Source: Bacteroidota bacterium | GTDB taxonomy: Bacteria > Bacteroidota > Bacteroidia > Sphingobacteriales > Sphingobacteriaceae | Direction of reading: 5' to 3' | Assembly (NCBI GenBank): GCA_018266915.1 | Contig: JAFDZM010000067.1 | Span: forward strand, 1 to 64,000 | DNA length: 64,000 bases | Shown: piece after piece, positions 8,834-18,200 of the stretch | How the letters are laid out: each line of letters begins with the position of its first letter | Numbering within the stretch: the first letter of the stretch is position 1 | Translations under genes and position numbers: made by a program | The notes under the pieces: model-generated | Told to the model about the DNA's origin: nothing | Seen by the model: only the letters and a program-made list of their open reading frames with translations | Databases searched by the model: none

Positions 8834-10393
8834 ATGAAAAGGAAACTACTCTTTTCCGGTGTTCTCATTGCCGGAATGGCGTCTTCTGTTTTTGCTCAGG
8901 AAACACCTGACGCCGCTGCAGTTCAAAAGATACGCGATGAAGGGCTGAACCATTCCAAAGTAATGGAAACTGCCTTTTATCTTACCGATGTTGCTGGCCC
9001 GAGGCTTGCAGGATCTCCGGGTTTAAAAAGGGCGCAGGATTGGGCAGTAAATCAATTAAAAAGCTGGGGGTTGGAGAATGCCAAGCGTGAGCCTTGGGGC
9101 AAGTTTGGCAAAGGCTGGGAAGTGCAGAAGAATTACGCTGCTATAACAGTTCCATATTATCATGCTATCATCGCTATACCAAAAGCGTGGACTGCCGGAA
9201 CCAACGGCCCTATAAAAGGGGAAGTAATCTTAATTAAAGCCGATACAATTACCGATCTGGACCAATACAAGGGAAAGCTGGCCGGGAAAATTGTAATATT
9301 CGATACCAAAACTAAATTGGTCGGCGGCACTAAGCCTGATTTGACCCGTTATACTGACGAGGAGTTGGATAAGATGGCCAAAGCTACATCACAGCCTTCT
9401 CAACGCCGGGCTTTTGATAGGAACTCGCCACAATTTGTGGCTATGCAAAGGGCACGTGCACTGCGTACAACTATAAGTAAATTTCTGCAGGAAGAAAATG
9501 TAGGATTGATATTAAGCATGGCTCGTGGTACAGATGGCACCGTATTTACAACCAATGGTGCGTCATACGCTGATACAGCAAAAATTGCTGCACCGGAATT
9601 GGAAACCAGCGGTGAGGATTACCTGCGTATTTTGCGATTGGTGAAAGCCGGTCAGAAAGTGGAGATGGAAGCCGATATTAAAACGCAATTCTTTACCGAC
9701 GATTTGCAGGGATATGATGTGGTAGCCGAAATACCCGGAACAGATAAGAAATTGAAAGACCAGATCGTAATGATCGGCGGTCACCTTGACTCATGGCATG
9801 CTGCTACTGGTGCAACAGACAATGCGGCCGGCAGCGCTGTAATGATGGAAGCTGTGCGTATTTTAAAAGCAATCGGTTTTAAACCGAAACGTACCATTCG
9901 CATCGCTTTATGGAGTTCAGAGGAACAAGGGCTGTTCGGTTCGCGCTATTATGTGCTGAATCATTTTGGCGATCCTAAAACCATGCAATTGAAACCAGAA
10001 CAGGCCAAAGTATCGGCATACTATAATTTGGATAACGGTACAGGAAAAATTCGCGGTATTTATCTGCAGGGCGATTCGCTTGCCGGGGCTGTATTTAAAC
10101 CATGGTTTGAGCCTTTTAAAGATTTAGGAGCAGGCACAATTACCATCGGCAACACCGGAGGCACCGATCACCTGTCGTTTGTGGCTGTTGGCATTCCGGG
10201 TTTTCAATTCATTCAGGATAGTATGGATTATGGCACCCGCACACACCACAGCAACCAGGATACCTATGACCGTTTGAGCGAAGATGACCTGAAACAGGCC
10301 GCGACGATAATTGCTTCGTTTGTATACAATACCGCTCAACGCGCAGAAATGATTCCAAGAGCCGAACTGCCTAAAGCTCAAAGCACTAACTAA
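8834..10393 (+). CDS. Secreted M28-family metallopeptidase
   Basis: A 519-residue zinc exopeptidase with an N-terminal signal peptide cleaved near FAQ (about residue 22). A PA-type insert probably occupies about residues 110-260. The di-zinc site of M28 is visible: His317 and Asp319 (GGHLDSW), Asp329 (ATDNAAG), Glu363/Glu364 (SSEEQGLFGS) and His446 (GGTDHLSF). It probably trims peptides in the periplasm or outside the cell. A TAGGTTTG box lies at 8796-8803. A strong terminator follows, so the gene is monocistronic. Confidence 0.9.
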   Translation: MKRKLLFSGVLIAGMASSVFAQETPDAAAVQKIRDEGLNHSKVMETAFYLTDVAGPRLAGSPGLKRAQDWAVNQLKSWGLENAKREPWGKFGKGWEVQKNYAAITVPYYHAIIAIPKAWTAGTNGPIKGEVILIKADTITDLDQYKGKLAGKIVIFDTKTKLVGGTKPDLTRYTDEELDKMAKATSQPSQRRAFDRNSPQFVAMQRARALRTTISKFLQEENVGLILSMARGTDGTVFTTNGASYADTAKIAAPELETSGEDYLRILRLVKAGQKVEMEADIKTQFFTDDLQGYDVVAEIPGTDKKLKDQIVMIGGHLDSWHAATGATDNAAGSAVMMEAVRILKAIGFKPKRTIRIALWSSEEQGLFGSRYYVLNHFGDPKTMQLKPEQAKVSAYYNLDNGTGKIRGIYLQGDSLAGAVFKPWFEPFKDLGAGTITIGNTGGTDHLSFVAVGIPGFQFIQDSMDYGTRTHHSNQDTYDRLSEDDLKQAATIIASFVYNTAQRAEMIPRAELPKAQSTN

Positions 10394-10415
10394 GGTGCAG
10401 TAATAAATGGCTATT

Positions 10416-10447
10416 AAAACCTCCGGTTTTTGCCGGAGGTTTTTTTA
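10416..10447 (+). terminator. Rho-independent terminator of M28 peptidase gene
   Basis: Perfect stem ACCTCCGG/CCGGAGGT with loop TTTTTG and a following run of T residues, 23 bp after the stop codon. Confidence 0.9.
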
Positions 10448-10484
10448 TTTTGCAAAAAACGAAGTGCTTAGTTGCATATTATAA

Positions 10485-10522
10485 TTAGGTTTCATATCTT
10501 TAGTATAACCAATTGTACCTAA
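10485..10522 (+). promoter_or_regulatory. Possible BlaI operator/promoter
   Basis: Inverted arms TTAGGT (10485-10490) and ACCTAA (10517-10522) flank a -7-like TATCTTTA. The site lies upstream of the blaI-type gene, whose products usually repress their own operon. The arms are short, so this is tentative. Confidence 0.25.
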
Positions 10523-10557
10523 GCGCCTTAATAAACGATAAACAAATTTTTAACATC

Positions 10558-10929
10558 ATGGAAATTAAAGAGTTAACTCGGGCGGAAGAGCAGATTATGC
10601 AGGTGCTTTGGCAGCTTAAGAAAGGTTTTGTGAAGGATGTGATTGATACCCTGCCCGAACCCAAACCGGCATACAATACGGTATCCACCTTTATCCGCAT
10701 TCTTGAGGCCAAAGGCTTTGTTGATCATACTGCATTTGGCAAAAGTCACGAGTATTTCCCTATCATCAGCAAAGAACAGTACCAAAGTTTTGCCACTGAA
10801 AAGCTTTTAAGCGGATATTTTGACAATTCGGTAAAACACATGTTTTCTTTTTTCGTGAAAAAGGAAAAAATCGACCTCAAAGAAGCTGACGAGATCATGA
10901 AACTGATCGAAAAACTCAAAGAAAAATAA
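10558..10929 (+). CDS. BlaI/MecI/CopY-family transcriptional repressor
   Basis: A 123-residue winged-helix repressor. The N-terminal half ([33 protein letters not shown]) is the DNA-binding domain and the C-terminal half is a dimerisation helix region containing the usual inactivating-cleavage area. The start is ATG 10558; an upstream TTG gives an extension unlike the family. It is followed after 4 bp by an M56 peptidase gene, the classic repressor/protease pair in which the membrane peptidase inactivates the repressor on signal. Confidence 0.92.
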   Translation: MEIKELTRAEEQIMQVLWQLKKGFVKDVIDTLPEPKPAYNTVSTFIRILEAKGFVDHTAFGKSHEYFPIISKEQYQSFATEKLLSGYFDNSVKHMFSFFVKKEKIDLKEADEIMKLIEKLKEK

Positions 10930-10933
10930 AACT

Positions 10934-12643
10934 ATGAGCTGGTGGCAATATTTACTGCTGGTAAACCTTTACCTGGTATTATCCTACGGTTTTTATTATC
11001 TGTTACTACGCAGGGAAACTTTTTTCCACCTTAATCGCCTTTATTTAGTTTCAACAGCTATTTTCTCATTTTTTATCCCCGTAATCCATTCTGACTGGGT
11101 AAAGAATTTATTCATTACTCAAAAGGTGCAGCATACCCTATATACTTATGCTAAGCCTATATTGGTTTACCGTTTTCAAAATATCGAAGAACACCACCTT
11201 ACCATAGGCCAGATATTGGTGATCATTTACGCTTTGGGCGCAGCAATATTGATCACCAGATTTATTTTACAATTAATATCTCTTAAAAAAATAATAGATG
11301 AGCCGGAAGAATCGGCAGGGGCATTTTCATTTTTCAGAAGCATTAAGCTTGGCGGAAACCTTGATAACCTCGAAATCATAACAGCACATGAACAGGCACA
11401 TGCTAACCAATGGCACACTGTTGATGTATTGTTGATAGAAGCAGTTGCTATTATCAATTGGTTTAATCCAATAGTATATTGGTATAGGCTGGAGATCAAG
11501 CATATTCATGAGTACATTGCCGACCGCCATGCGTTAGAAAACGGTATCGATAAAGCTGAGTATGCGATGTTGCTCCTGAGCCAGACATTAAAAACGCCAC
11601 ACCAGCTTGTAACGCCTTTCTTTAATCATAGCTTACTGAAACAGCGGATCATTATGCTTCAAAAGAACCGGTCGAAATATACTGCGCTTTTAAAATATGG
11701 GTTATCAGCCCCTTTGTTTGTATTGATGATGATCCTCGCTTCGGTGACCATTGGAAAAACTAATGTTATAAAAGCGATCAAAAAAAAGGCTGAGCATTTG
11801 TTTGAAACCACAGCTATTTCATTTACGCCAACTACCACAGGTAAAAAGCACGTGAATCATGTTGTTGCGGATCATGTAAATACTGAAAAGCAGGTTGTAC
11901 AAGACTCTGCCTACACGTTAACGGACCTTGAACCAGCAGCTCCGAGTGAGCCTAAGACCGTTATTAAACATAATGATGACCCTGTATTCATTACCGTAGA
12001 AGAAGAACCGCAATTTAAAGGGGGCATTTCTGCATTTTACCGATTCCTGGGCCAAAATATTCATTACCCTGAAGCTATGCTCGACAAAAACGTGCAGGGC
12101 AAGGAGTTGATCTCAGTAACCGTTGAAACTGACGGATCGCTTTCTGATATAAAAGTTGTAAAAGATATTGGATGCGGTGCAGCAAAAGAAGTGATCAGGG
12201 TGTTGAAGTTGTCACCAAAATGGGAGCCGGGATATCAGAACGGCAATAAAGTAAGAGTAAGGTATACTATACCCATCAGTTTTAATATCTCTAAAGGCCC
12301 TGCACCTGATACTACATCAGAAGCTATAGCTCAAAAAACCAAAGTGGTTATTCCTGATAAAGTAACTTACGTCGTTCCGAAAGATACCATACAGAATACA
12401 GGTACAGTTTTGATCGGTCTGGATACTAATATGGATCCGTTGTATGTAGTAGACGGAAAAGCTGTAGCTGATTTAAACAGTTTAAATCCTAACGATATCG
12501 CGTCTATCCGGGTGCTGAAACAGCAACCTGCAAAAGAGGTTTATGCCGGTATTTACGGCAAAAAAGCTTTGAACGGTGTTGTGGTTATTAAGACTAAAGA
12601 GGCTGTTCAGAAGGCTCAGGCGAATCTCAGCAAGCCGCAATAA
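10934..12643 (+). CDS. M56 (BlaR1-like) peptidase fused to TonB and plug-like domains
   Basis: A 569-residue membrane protein. Three N-terminal transmembrane helices (about 5-25, 37-52, 92-117) precede the M56 zinc site HEQAH (His152-His156), and a fourth helix lies at about 290-312. A linker leads to a TonB C-terminal domain (about 355-455: [29 protein letters not shown]). The last ~75 residues ([39 protein letters not shown]) resemble the plug/N-terminal part of SusC-type TonB receptors. The partner is the BlaI repressor just upstream. The fusion suggests that repressor cleavage is coupled to outer-membrane contact, which is inference. Confidence 0.85.
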   Translation: MSWWQYLLLVNLYLVLSYGFYYLLLRRETFFHLNRLYLVSTAIFSFFIPVIHSDWVKNLFITQKVQHTLYTYAKPILVYRFQNIEEHHLTIGQILVIIYALGAAILITRFILQLISLKKIIDEPEESAGAFSFFRSIKLGGNLDNLEIITAHEQAHANQWHTVDVLLIEAVAIINWFNPIVYWYRLEIKHIHEYIADRHALENGIDKAEYAMLLLSQTLKTPHQLVTPFFNHSLLKQRIIMLQKNRSKYTALLKYGLSAPLFVLMMILASVTIGKTNVIKAIKKKAEHLFETTAISFTPTTTGKKHVNHVVADHVNTEKQVVQDSAYTLTDLEPAAPSEPKTVIKHNDDPVFITVEEEPQFKGGISAFYRFLGQNIHYPEAMLDKNVQGKELISVTVETDGSLSDIKVVKDIGCGAAKEVIRVLKLSPKWEPGYQNGNKVRVRYTIPISFNISKGPAPDTTSEAIAQKTKVVIPDKVTYVVPKDTIQNTGTVLIGLDTNMDPLYVVDGKAVADLNSLNPNDIASIRVLKQQPAKEVYAGIYGKKALNGVVVIKTKEAVQKAQANLSKPQ

Positions 12644-12671
12644 GCCTTTGTTAGGTTGCTAACTATTTGAT

Positions 12672-12713
12672 TTTCTGATTGGTTTTTATTAAATTTAATA
12701 AACCAATCAGAAA
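12672..12713. terminator. Long hairpin after M56 gene
   Basis: Perfect 14-bp inverted arms TTTCTGATTGGTTT and AAACCAATCAGAAA around a 14-nt AT-only centre, between the M56 gene and the next gene. A typical T-tract is absent, so it could also be a protective hairpin. Confidence 0.6.
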
Positions 12714-12747
12714 TCAACTGACATCCTTTCACTAAAATCCCTTTATT

Positions 12748-13158
12748 ATGAACTGGAAAATTATTTTTCAATTGTCTGTATTCGGACTGATTATGGCTGT
12801 TGCAACCATATCCCTGATCCCTGAAAAAGTAGAACCTATCTTCTGGCTGTTTATCTTTATTTTCTCAGCTTATATTATTGCCAAAGCAGTTGGCAGGAGG
12901 CATTTCTTACACGGTTTTTGTGTGAGCCTGGTAAATTGCATCTGGATAACAGCAGCACATATCTTATTTTACACTGCTTATATTGCCAATCACCCGAGTG
13001 TTGCAAAAATGTCTGCAGAACACCCTATGTTGCCAACGCACCCACGGCTTGCCATGCTAATTATGGGGCCTCTGTTTGGTATAGGCTTTGGTTTGATATT
13101 AGGGCTTTTCTGTTTTATAGCCTCTTTTATCGTTAAGAAAAAGGCAGCTGCTTATTAA
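12748..13158 (+). CDS. Four-helix membrane protein, hypothetical
   Basis: A 136-residue protein with transmembrane segments at about 5-23, 29-47, 55-78 and 105-130. A short His/Pro-containing loop (AEHPMLPTHPR) precedes the last helix. It matches no family I can name with confidence. It starts at ATG 12748 and is followed by its own terminator at 13187. Confidence 0.7.
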   Translation: MNWKIIFQLSVFGLIMAVATISLIPEKVEPIFWLFIFIFSAYIIAKAVGRRHFLHGFCVSLVNCIWITAAHILFYTAYIANHPSVAKMSAEHPMLPTHPRLAMLIMGPLFGIGFGLILGLFCFIASFIVKKKAAAY

Positions 13159-13186
13159 GGAATTGTATAAATTGATATAATATGAG

Positions 13187-13213
13187 GGCTATATTTGACG
13201 ATATAGCCTTTTT
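13187..13213 (+). terminator. Rho-independent terminator
   Basis: Stem GGCTATAT/ATATAGCC with loop TTGACG, followed by a run of T residues. Confidence 0.85.
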
Positions 13214-13237
13214 ATTTTAAAAGCAGTAAAGTTTGAG

Positions 13238-13267
13238 TTGTAAACTTTAGAATAAACATTAATTTTG
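13238..13267 (+). promoter_or_regulatory. Bacteroidota-type promoter of SPW gene
   Basis: TTG (13238-13240), 19 bp, then TAATTTTG (13260-13267). This fits the TTG-N17-23-TAnnTTTG pattern of the Bacteroidota primary sigma factor, and the gene starts 21 bp downstream. Confidence 0.6.
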
Positions 13268-13288
13268 CGCTGTTAACACATTTAAAAA

Positions 13289-13717
13289 ATGAAACCTTTT
13301 GTATCAACATCAACTTACGGATTTTTAAATTGGGTGATGGCTTTTGTCCTGATGTCTTCTCCATGGCTTTTTGGATTTTATCATGTTGGCGGCGCGTCAT
13401 TCTTTTTACCATTAGTTTTCGGATGGTTGCAATTTATCATGGCTGTATTCAGCAAGCATAAGTTCGGTTTTATGAATGTATTCCCTGTTCCTATGCATTG
13501 CTTTATCGATGTAGTAGGTGGATCATTCCTGTTGGCGTCACCATGGGTATACGGGTTTTCAAGCCATGTATTCCTGCCGCAATTACTGATGGGCGGTATC
13601 GTATTCTTCCTCGGCGTGTTTACCAAGACATCTCCTTTTACCGATGAGCCACAACATGTATTTAAAGATGGCTTAGCAAACATTACTGATCTTGACGAGC
13701 CAATGGCACACGAATAA
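13289..13717 (+). CDS. SPW-repeat membrane protein
   Basis: A 142-residue membrane protein with two copies of the Ser-Pro-Trp motif (SSPWLFGF at about 28 and ASPWVYGF at about 83), each at the end of a transmembrane helix. There are four helices in total and an acidic C-terminal tail. This is the SPW family, of unknown function. It has its own promoter and a strong terminator shared with the convergent DinB-like gene. Confidence 0.8.
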   Translation: MKPFVSTSTYGFLNWVMAFVLMSSPWLFGFYHVGGASFFLPLVFGWLQFIMAVFSKHKFGFMNVFPVPMHCFIDVVGGSFLLASPWVYGFSSHVFLPQLLMGGIVFFLGVFTKTSPFTDEPQHVFKDGLANITDLDEPMAHE

Positions 13718-13735
13718 TCAAAATTTAGACAGCAT

Positions 13736-13780
13736 AAAAAAGGCAGATATTTCTTCAATATCTGCCTTTTCCTTTTTTAA
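13736..13780. terminator. Bidirectional terminator
   Basis: Arms AAAAAGGCAGATATT and AATATCTGCCTTTT with a 5-nt centre, with A-runs on one side and T-runs on the other. It lies between convergent genes. Confidence 0.9.
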
Positions 13781-13790
13781 GAGAGCGTGG

Positions 13791-14306
13791 TTAGAATAAC
13801 ATTTCTCCCGGAGGAGTAACACCTTTTAAACGCAGGTAAGCCACAGTTTGCCCCCTGTGGTGTGTTTGGTGCTCAAATGCTTTGTTGATCAATGTAGCTT
13901 TAGCCAGGTCTTTCCCGCCCATTTTCATGGTGGCTTGTAGCTGATCCGGTGTCATGTCCTGTATGGCAGCGATCACAAAGTCGTAGCTGTCCATTACTGC
14001 TTTGGTTGTAGCTTCTTTGGTTTGAGCTACTGTTTTTTCAGCAGAGTTTTTTCCCAACGGATTGGCTTTACCGCTTGCAGCGCCTACTATGCCATAGTTG
14101 CCATCAGCCAGGTGCAGCATTTGGCCTGCAAAGGTGCGCATCTCAGGTGTTGGTTTAAAGCTGTACCCGTCTTCGGGCATAGCATCCAGGTATGCTTTGG
14201 TGTAGTTTTTAGCCCGCTGCCAGTCGGCGATCATCTGGTCCTTGGTTTGCGCATTGGCGCCCACAAAGGCAATTAATAAAGTAAATAATAGTGCTAGTTT
14301 TTTCAT
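13791..14306 (-). CDS. Secreted DinB-like protein
   Basis: A 171-residue protein of the DinB/YfiT four-helix-bundle superfamily with an N-terminal signal peptide ending near ANAQ (about residue 20). Metal-ligand histidines typical of the fold are visible in MLHLADGNYG and in HQTHHRGQTVAYLRLKG near the C-terminus. Relatives include metal-dependent thiol transferases, but the reaction here is unknown. The signal peptide suggests a periplasmic location. It is convergent with the SPW gene. Confidence 0.85.
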   Translation of the reverse strand: MKKLALLFTLLIAFVGANAQTKDQMIADWQRAKNYTKAYLDAMPEDGYSFKPTPEMRTFAGQMLHLADGNYGIVGAASGKANPLGKNSAEKTVAQTKEATTKAVMDSYDFVIAAIQDMTPDQLQATMKMGGKDLAKATLINKAFEHQTHHRGQTVAYLRLKGVTPPGEMLF

Positions 14307-14427
14307 GGTTTAAATATTTAGGTTTGAGATTTCTTGTACCTAAGTTAGAGAATATATTCTCCGGTAAGATGAGGTATTTTAAAATGGTGAGATTGGCAGA
14401 TGGATAAATATTATATGTCTTTGGACT

Positions 14428-14479
14428 GGCTTCAGTTTGCAACTGAAGCCTACAGATAAATTGAAGTTTGCAACTTCAA
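14428..14479 (+). repeat. Bipartite REP element, copy A
   Basis: A large palindrome at 14428-14450 (arms GGCTTCAGTT/AACTGAAGCC, centre TGC) is followed by the 10-nt spacer TACAGATAAA and a small palindrome at 14461-14479 (arms TTGAAGTT/AACTTCAA, centre TGC). The small palindrome contains the stop codon of the transposase gene. Confidence 0.85.
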
Positions 14480-15027
14480 TAAAGCAACACGATATCTAGT
14501 AGCCCTTTTATCCCGGCATAATCCCGCGCACTACTATAAACATAATGTTCAGGTTCTTCAACAATACCCTCCTGCACAGGATTATTATGCAGATAGTTTA
14601 AACGTTGGTCTGCCAAATAACCACTATCTAGACAAACTGGATGATTATCTTGCTGCCAAAATTGATATTTTTCATTGTTGCTGTTTCGTTCACCATTTGA
14701 CCTGAATAACCAAAGCATCCAACGTTTTCTGCTTTCTTGCACATTGTTTTCGATTTCTGAGATAAGTTTCTTGCTTGTGAATTTTTTCAAATCACGTAAA
14801 ATATCGGACAAATTGTATCCCTCATTTGCAGATGCAATCAAGTGCACATGGTTGTTCATGATAACATATGCATAAGTGATAAGCCCCTTATTTTGCTGAC
14901 AATGTTTTAAGGAGTCTATAATTATGTCTTTATAATAAGGTCTTGAAAGAGCATCTACCCATTCAACCACTGCAAAAGTGATAAAGTAGATTTCCTGGCT
15001 GTCGTATATTTTGTATTTGGAAGGCAT
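14476..15027 (-). CDS. REP-associated tyrosine transposase (RAYT, Y1/HUH)
   Basis: A 183-residue single-domain Y1 transposase. The HUH metal motif is in MNNHVHLIAS (about residue 57) and the catalytic tyrosine is most likely in LNYLHNNPVQEG (about 145), followed by the YVYSSARDYAG segment typical of RAYTs. It has no tnpB partner and no IS200/IS605 ends. Instead, palindromic REP doublets lie on both sides and the stop codon falls inside one, the usual arrangement of domesticated RAYT-REP systems. It probably recognises and moves or processes these single-stranded hairpins. Confidence 0.88.
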   Translation of the reverse strand: MPSKYKIYDSQEIYFITFAVVEWVDALSRPYYKDIIIDSLKHCQQNKGLITYAYVIMNNHVHLIASANEGYNLSDILRDLKKFTSKKLISEIENNVQESRKRWMLWLFRSNGERNSNNEKYQFWQQDNHPVCLDSGYLADQRLNYLHNNPVQEGIVEEPEHYVYSSARDYAGIKGLLDIVLLY

Positions 15028-15034
15028 AGGAGTC

Positions 15035-15085
15035 GAAAGTTACAAACTTTCTTTCATCATTAGGCTTCAGTTGCAAACTGAAGCC
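15035..15085 (-). repeat. Bipartite REP element, copy B (inverted)
   Basis: Read on the minus strand, a large palindrome (15063-15085; arms GGCTTCAGTT/AACTGAAGCC) is followed by an 11-nt spacer and a small palindrome (15035-15051; arms GAAAGTT/AACTTTC). It is directly upstream of the transposase start and opposite in orientation to copies A and C. Confidence 0.85.
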
Positions 15086-15116
15086 AGTACTTTTTTATTT
15101 CTTTTCCCCTTCTACT

Positions 15117-15166
15117 GGTTTCAGTTTGCAACTGAAACCCACGGATAATGACAGTTTACAACTGTC
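15117..15166 (+). repeat. Bipartite REP element, copy C
   Basis: A large palindrome at 15117-15139 (arms GGTTTCAGTT/AACTGAAACC, centre TGC), a 10-nt spacer CACGGATAAT, and a small palindrome at 15150-15166 (arms GACAGTT/AACTGTC). Stem bases differ from copy A in both arms together, so pairing is preserved. Confidence 0.85.
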
Positions 15167-15169
15167 AAC

Positions 15170-15198
15170 AAAAAAACCCCGACCAAAAGGCCGGGGCT
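15170..15198 (-). terminator. Rho-independent terminator of nrdJ
   Basis: On the minus strand, CCCCGGCC/GGTCGGGG with loop TTTT (one G-U pair), followed by a T-run, 90 bp after the nrdJ stop. Confidence 0.85.
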
Positions 15199-15288
15199 TC
15201 ACACACATTAACCATTATAAAACTGAGCTTAACAGCCAATTTTACGAATAGCTTGTTTCTTTACGCTTTCACGCTGCCTTTTCAGCTA

Positions 15289-18200
15289 TTAAGAGCAACC
15301 CATCGAGTTACCGCAGTTCAGGCATTTGTAGCAAGTGCCTGAGCGTACAGTAGTGTGACCGCATACGTTACATGCCGGTGCATCGCTTTGCACACCCATG
15401 CTCAAATCAAGACTGATGCCTTGTTTTTTGCTGCCTGTCGTATCCGAAGATACTTTTGCCGGTGATGGCTCGTAAACGTTGGTAGTATCAGGGTTGATGT
15501 CTTCATCATCCATCTGCGGGTTGCCTACCACACCCCTTTGTTCAGTTATTACGTGTACAAGGTCGCTGCGGTCTAAGTACTCATAACCCAGCATCCTGAA
15601 GATATAATCGATAATTGAGGTGGCGCTCTTAATGTTGGCGTGGCCAATCACCATACCTGCTGGTTCAAAGCGGGTGAAGGTGAATTTCTCTACATATTCT
15701 TCCAATGGCACGCCATATTGTAAACCTACTGAAACTGCAATAGCAAAGCAGTTCATTAATGAACGGAAGGTTGCACCTTCTTTGTGCATATCAACGAAGA
15801 TCTCGCCCAATGTTCCGTCTTCATACTCACCTGTGCGAACGAATACGGTCTGTCCGTCGATGCTTGCTTTCTGAGTATAACCGCGGCGTTTGTACGGCAG
15901 GCTCTTCTTCTGTACCACACGTGACAGCTGGCGCATGAAGTGGGTATCTTTAGATTTCTCCATAATAGCCACAGCTGCTTCCAATACCTGGTCAGGGGTA
16001 AGGTCGCTTAATTTTACGTTAGCTGCTTCGCCCAATACTTCTTCTACACTGTCCAGTTTTTCGTCCGCTTCTTCTTTCTTGTCAGACTTAGTTGACAATG
16101 GCTGAGACAGTTTGCAACCATCGCGGTAAAGCGCATTAGCTTTTAAACCCAATTTCCATGACAGTTCGTAGCAATCTTTTATTTCTTCAACTTTAGCCTC
16201 ATTTGGCAGGTTGATGGTTTTTGAGATAGCGCCTGACAGGAACGGTTGTGCAGCAGCCATCATTTTGATGTGACCGTGTGCATGGATGTAACGCTCGCCT
16301 TTAGCGCCGCATTTGTTAGCGCAATCGAATATCGGGTAGTGTTCTGCTTTCAGGTATGGAGCACCTTCAATAGTCATGGTACCGCATACGTATTCATTTG
16401 CTTCAGCAATTTGTTTCCTGGTGAAGCCTAAACCACGCAGCAGATCGAAACCCGGTGCATTATACTGCTCAGGAGTGAATCCAAGACGTTTTAAAGCATC
16501 TTCACCTAAGGTCCATACATTGAATGCAAAGCTGATCTCGAATGCTGATACAACAGCTTTATCTAATTTTTCGAGCTCAGCGTTAGTCAGGCCTTTTGAT
16601 TTCAAGCTGTCAGGATTGATGTGCGGAGCTCCTTCAAGGCTTGCACTTCCTTTAGCATAGTTAACTATAGAAGTGATCTCATGCTCCTGGTAACCTAAGT
16701 TCTTCAATGCTTCCGGTACTGCCTGATTGATGATCTTGAAGTAACCGCCACCTGATAATTTTTTGAATTTAACCAAAGCAAAATCTGGTTCGATACCGGT
16801 AGTATCGCAATCCATTACCAGACCGATAGTTCCGGTTGGAGCGATAACGGTGGTTTGTGCGTTGCGATAGCCGTATTGCTCACCCATTTCAACAGCCTTG
16901 TCCCATGCATTGCATGCTGCAGAAAGGAGATAGTCAGGGCATTGTTTCTGATCAATTCCCGGAGGCAGGATATCCAGGCCTTCGTAATTTTCAGATGAGT
17001 TATATGCCGCATAGCGGTGGTTGCGCATTACACGCAACATATGTTTCTTGTTTTCTTCGTAACGACTGAAAGTACCTAACTCTTTTGCCATTTCAGCTGA
17101 GGTAGCGTAAGCGGTACCCGTCATGATAGCGGTGATGGCGCCACCGATAGCACGTGCTTTGTCGCTATCGTAAGGAATACCATTTACCATCAGGGCAGAA
17201 CCTAAGTTAGCATAGCCTAAACCTAGTGTACGGTAGTCATATGAAAGCTGGGCTACTTCTTTTGACGGGAACTGAGCCATTAATACCGATATTTCTAAAA
17301 CGATTGTCCAGATACGGCATGAATGCTCAAAACCTTTTACGTCGAATACACGGGTTTTCTCGTCAAAGTAGTGTGCCAGGTTGATAGATGCCAGGTTACA
17401 TGCGGTGTTATCCAGGAACATGTACTCAGAGCAAGGGTTTGATGCGTTTATGCGGCCACCTTCTGGGCAGGTATGCCATTCGTTGATGGTACTGTCATAT
17501 TGTATACCCGGATCGGCGCAGGCCCATGCAGCAAATGATATATCGTCCCATAATTTCTGAGAAGAGATCGATTTTACAGTTTTGCCATTCATGCGGCCTT
17601 TCAGTTCCCAGTCTTTGCCTTGTTGCAAAGCGTAGAAGAACTCGTTTGGCACACGTACAGAGTTATTAGAGTTTTGGCCTGATACAGTGCGGTAAGCTTC
17701 GCCTTCGTAGTCTGAAGAGTAACCTGCAGCTATTAAAGCTGCTACTTTCTTTTCTTCTTCTACTTTCCAGTTTACAAAATTTTCAATTTCAGGGTGATCC
17801 AGATCAAGGCAAACCATTTTAGCAGCCCTGCGGGTAGTACCGCCTGATTTGATCGCACCTGCAGCACGGTCGCCTATTTTCAGGAATGACATCAGTCCCG
17901 AAGAATAACCGCCGCCTGAAAGTTTTTCGTTTTCGCCGCGGATCTTAGAGAAGTTGGTACCTACACCAGAACCATATTTAAAGATACGCGCCTCACGAAC
18001 CCACAGGTCCATAATACCGCCTTCGTTTACCAGGTCATCCTCAACAGAAAGGATGAAGCAGGCGTGCGGCTGCGGGCGCTCGTAAGCTGATGTTGATTTG
18101 CTTAGCACTTCGGTGATAGGGTCCACAAAATAGTGGCCCTGTGGTTTACCGGTGATGCCATAAGAAGTATGCAAACCGGTGTTGAACCATTGCGGTGAGT

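Noticed and set aside
14428..15166. Complete IS200/IS605 element
   Set aside because: There is no tnpB and no matching element ends; the flanking palindromes are REP-like and the gene has RAYT features.
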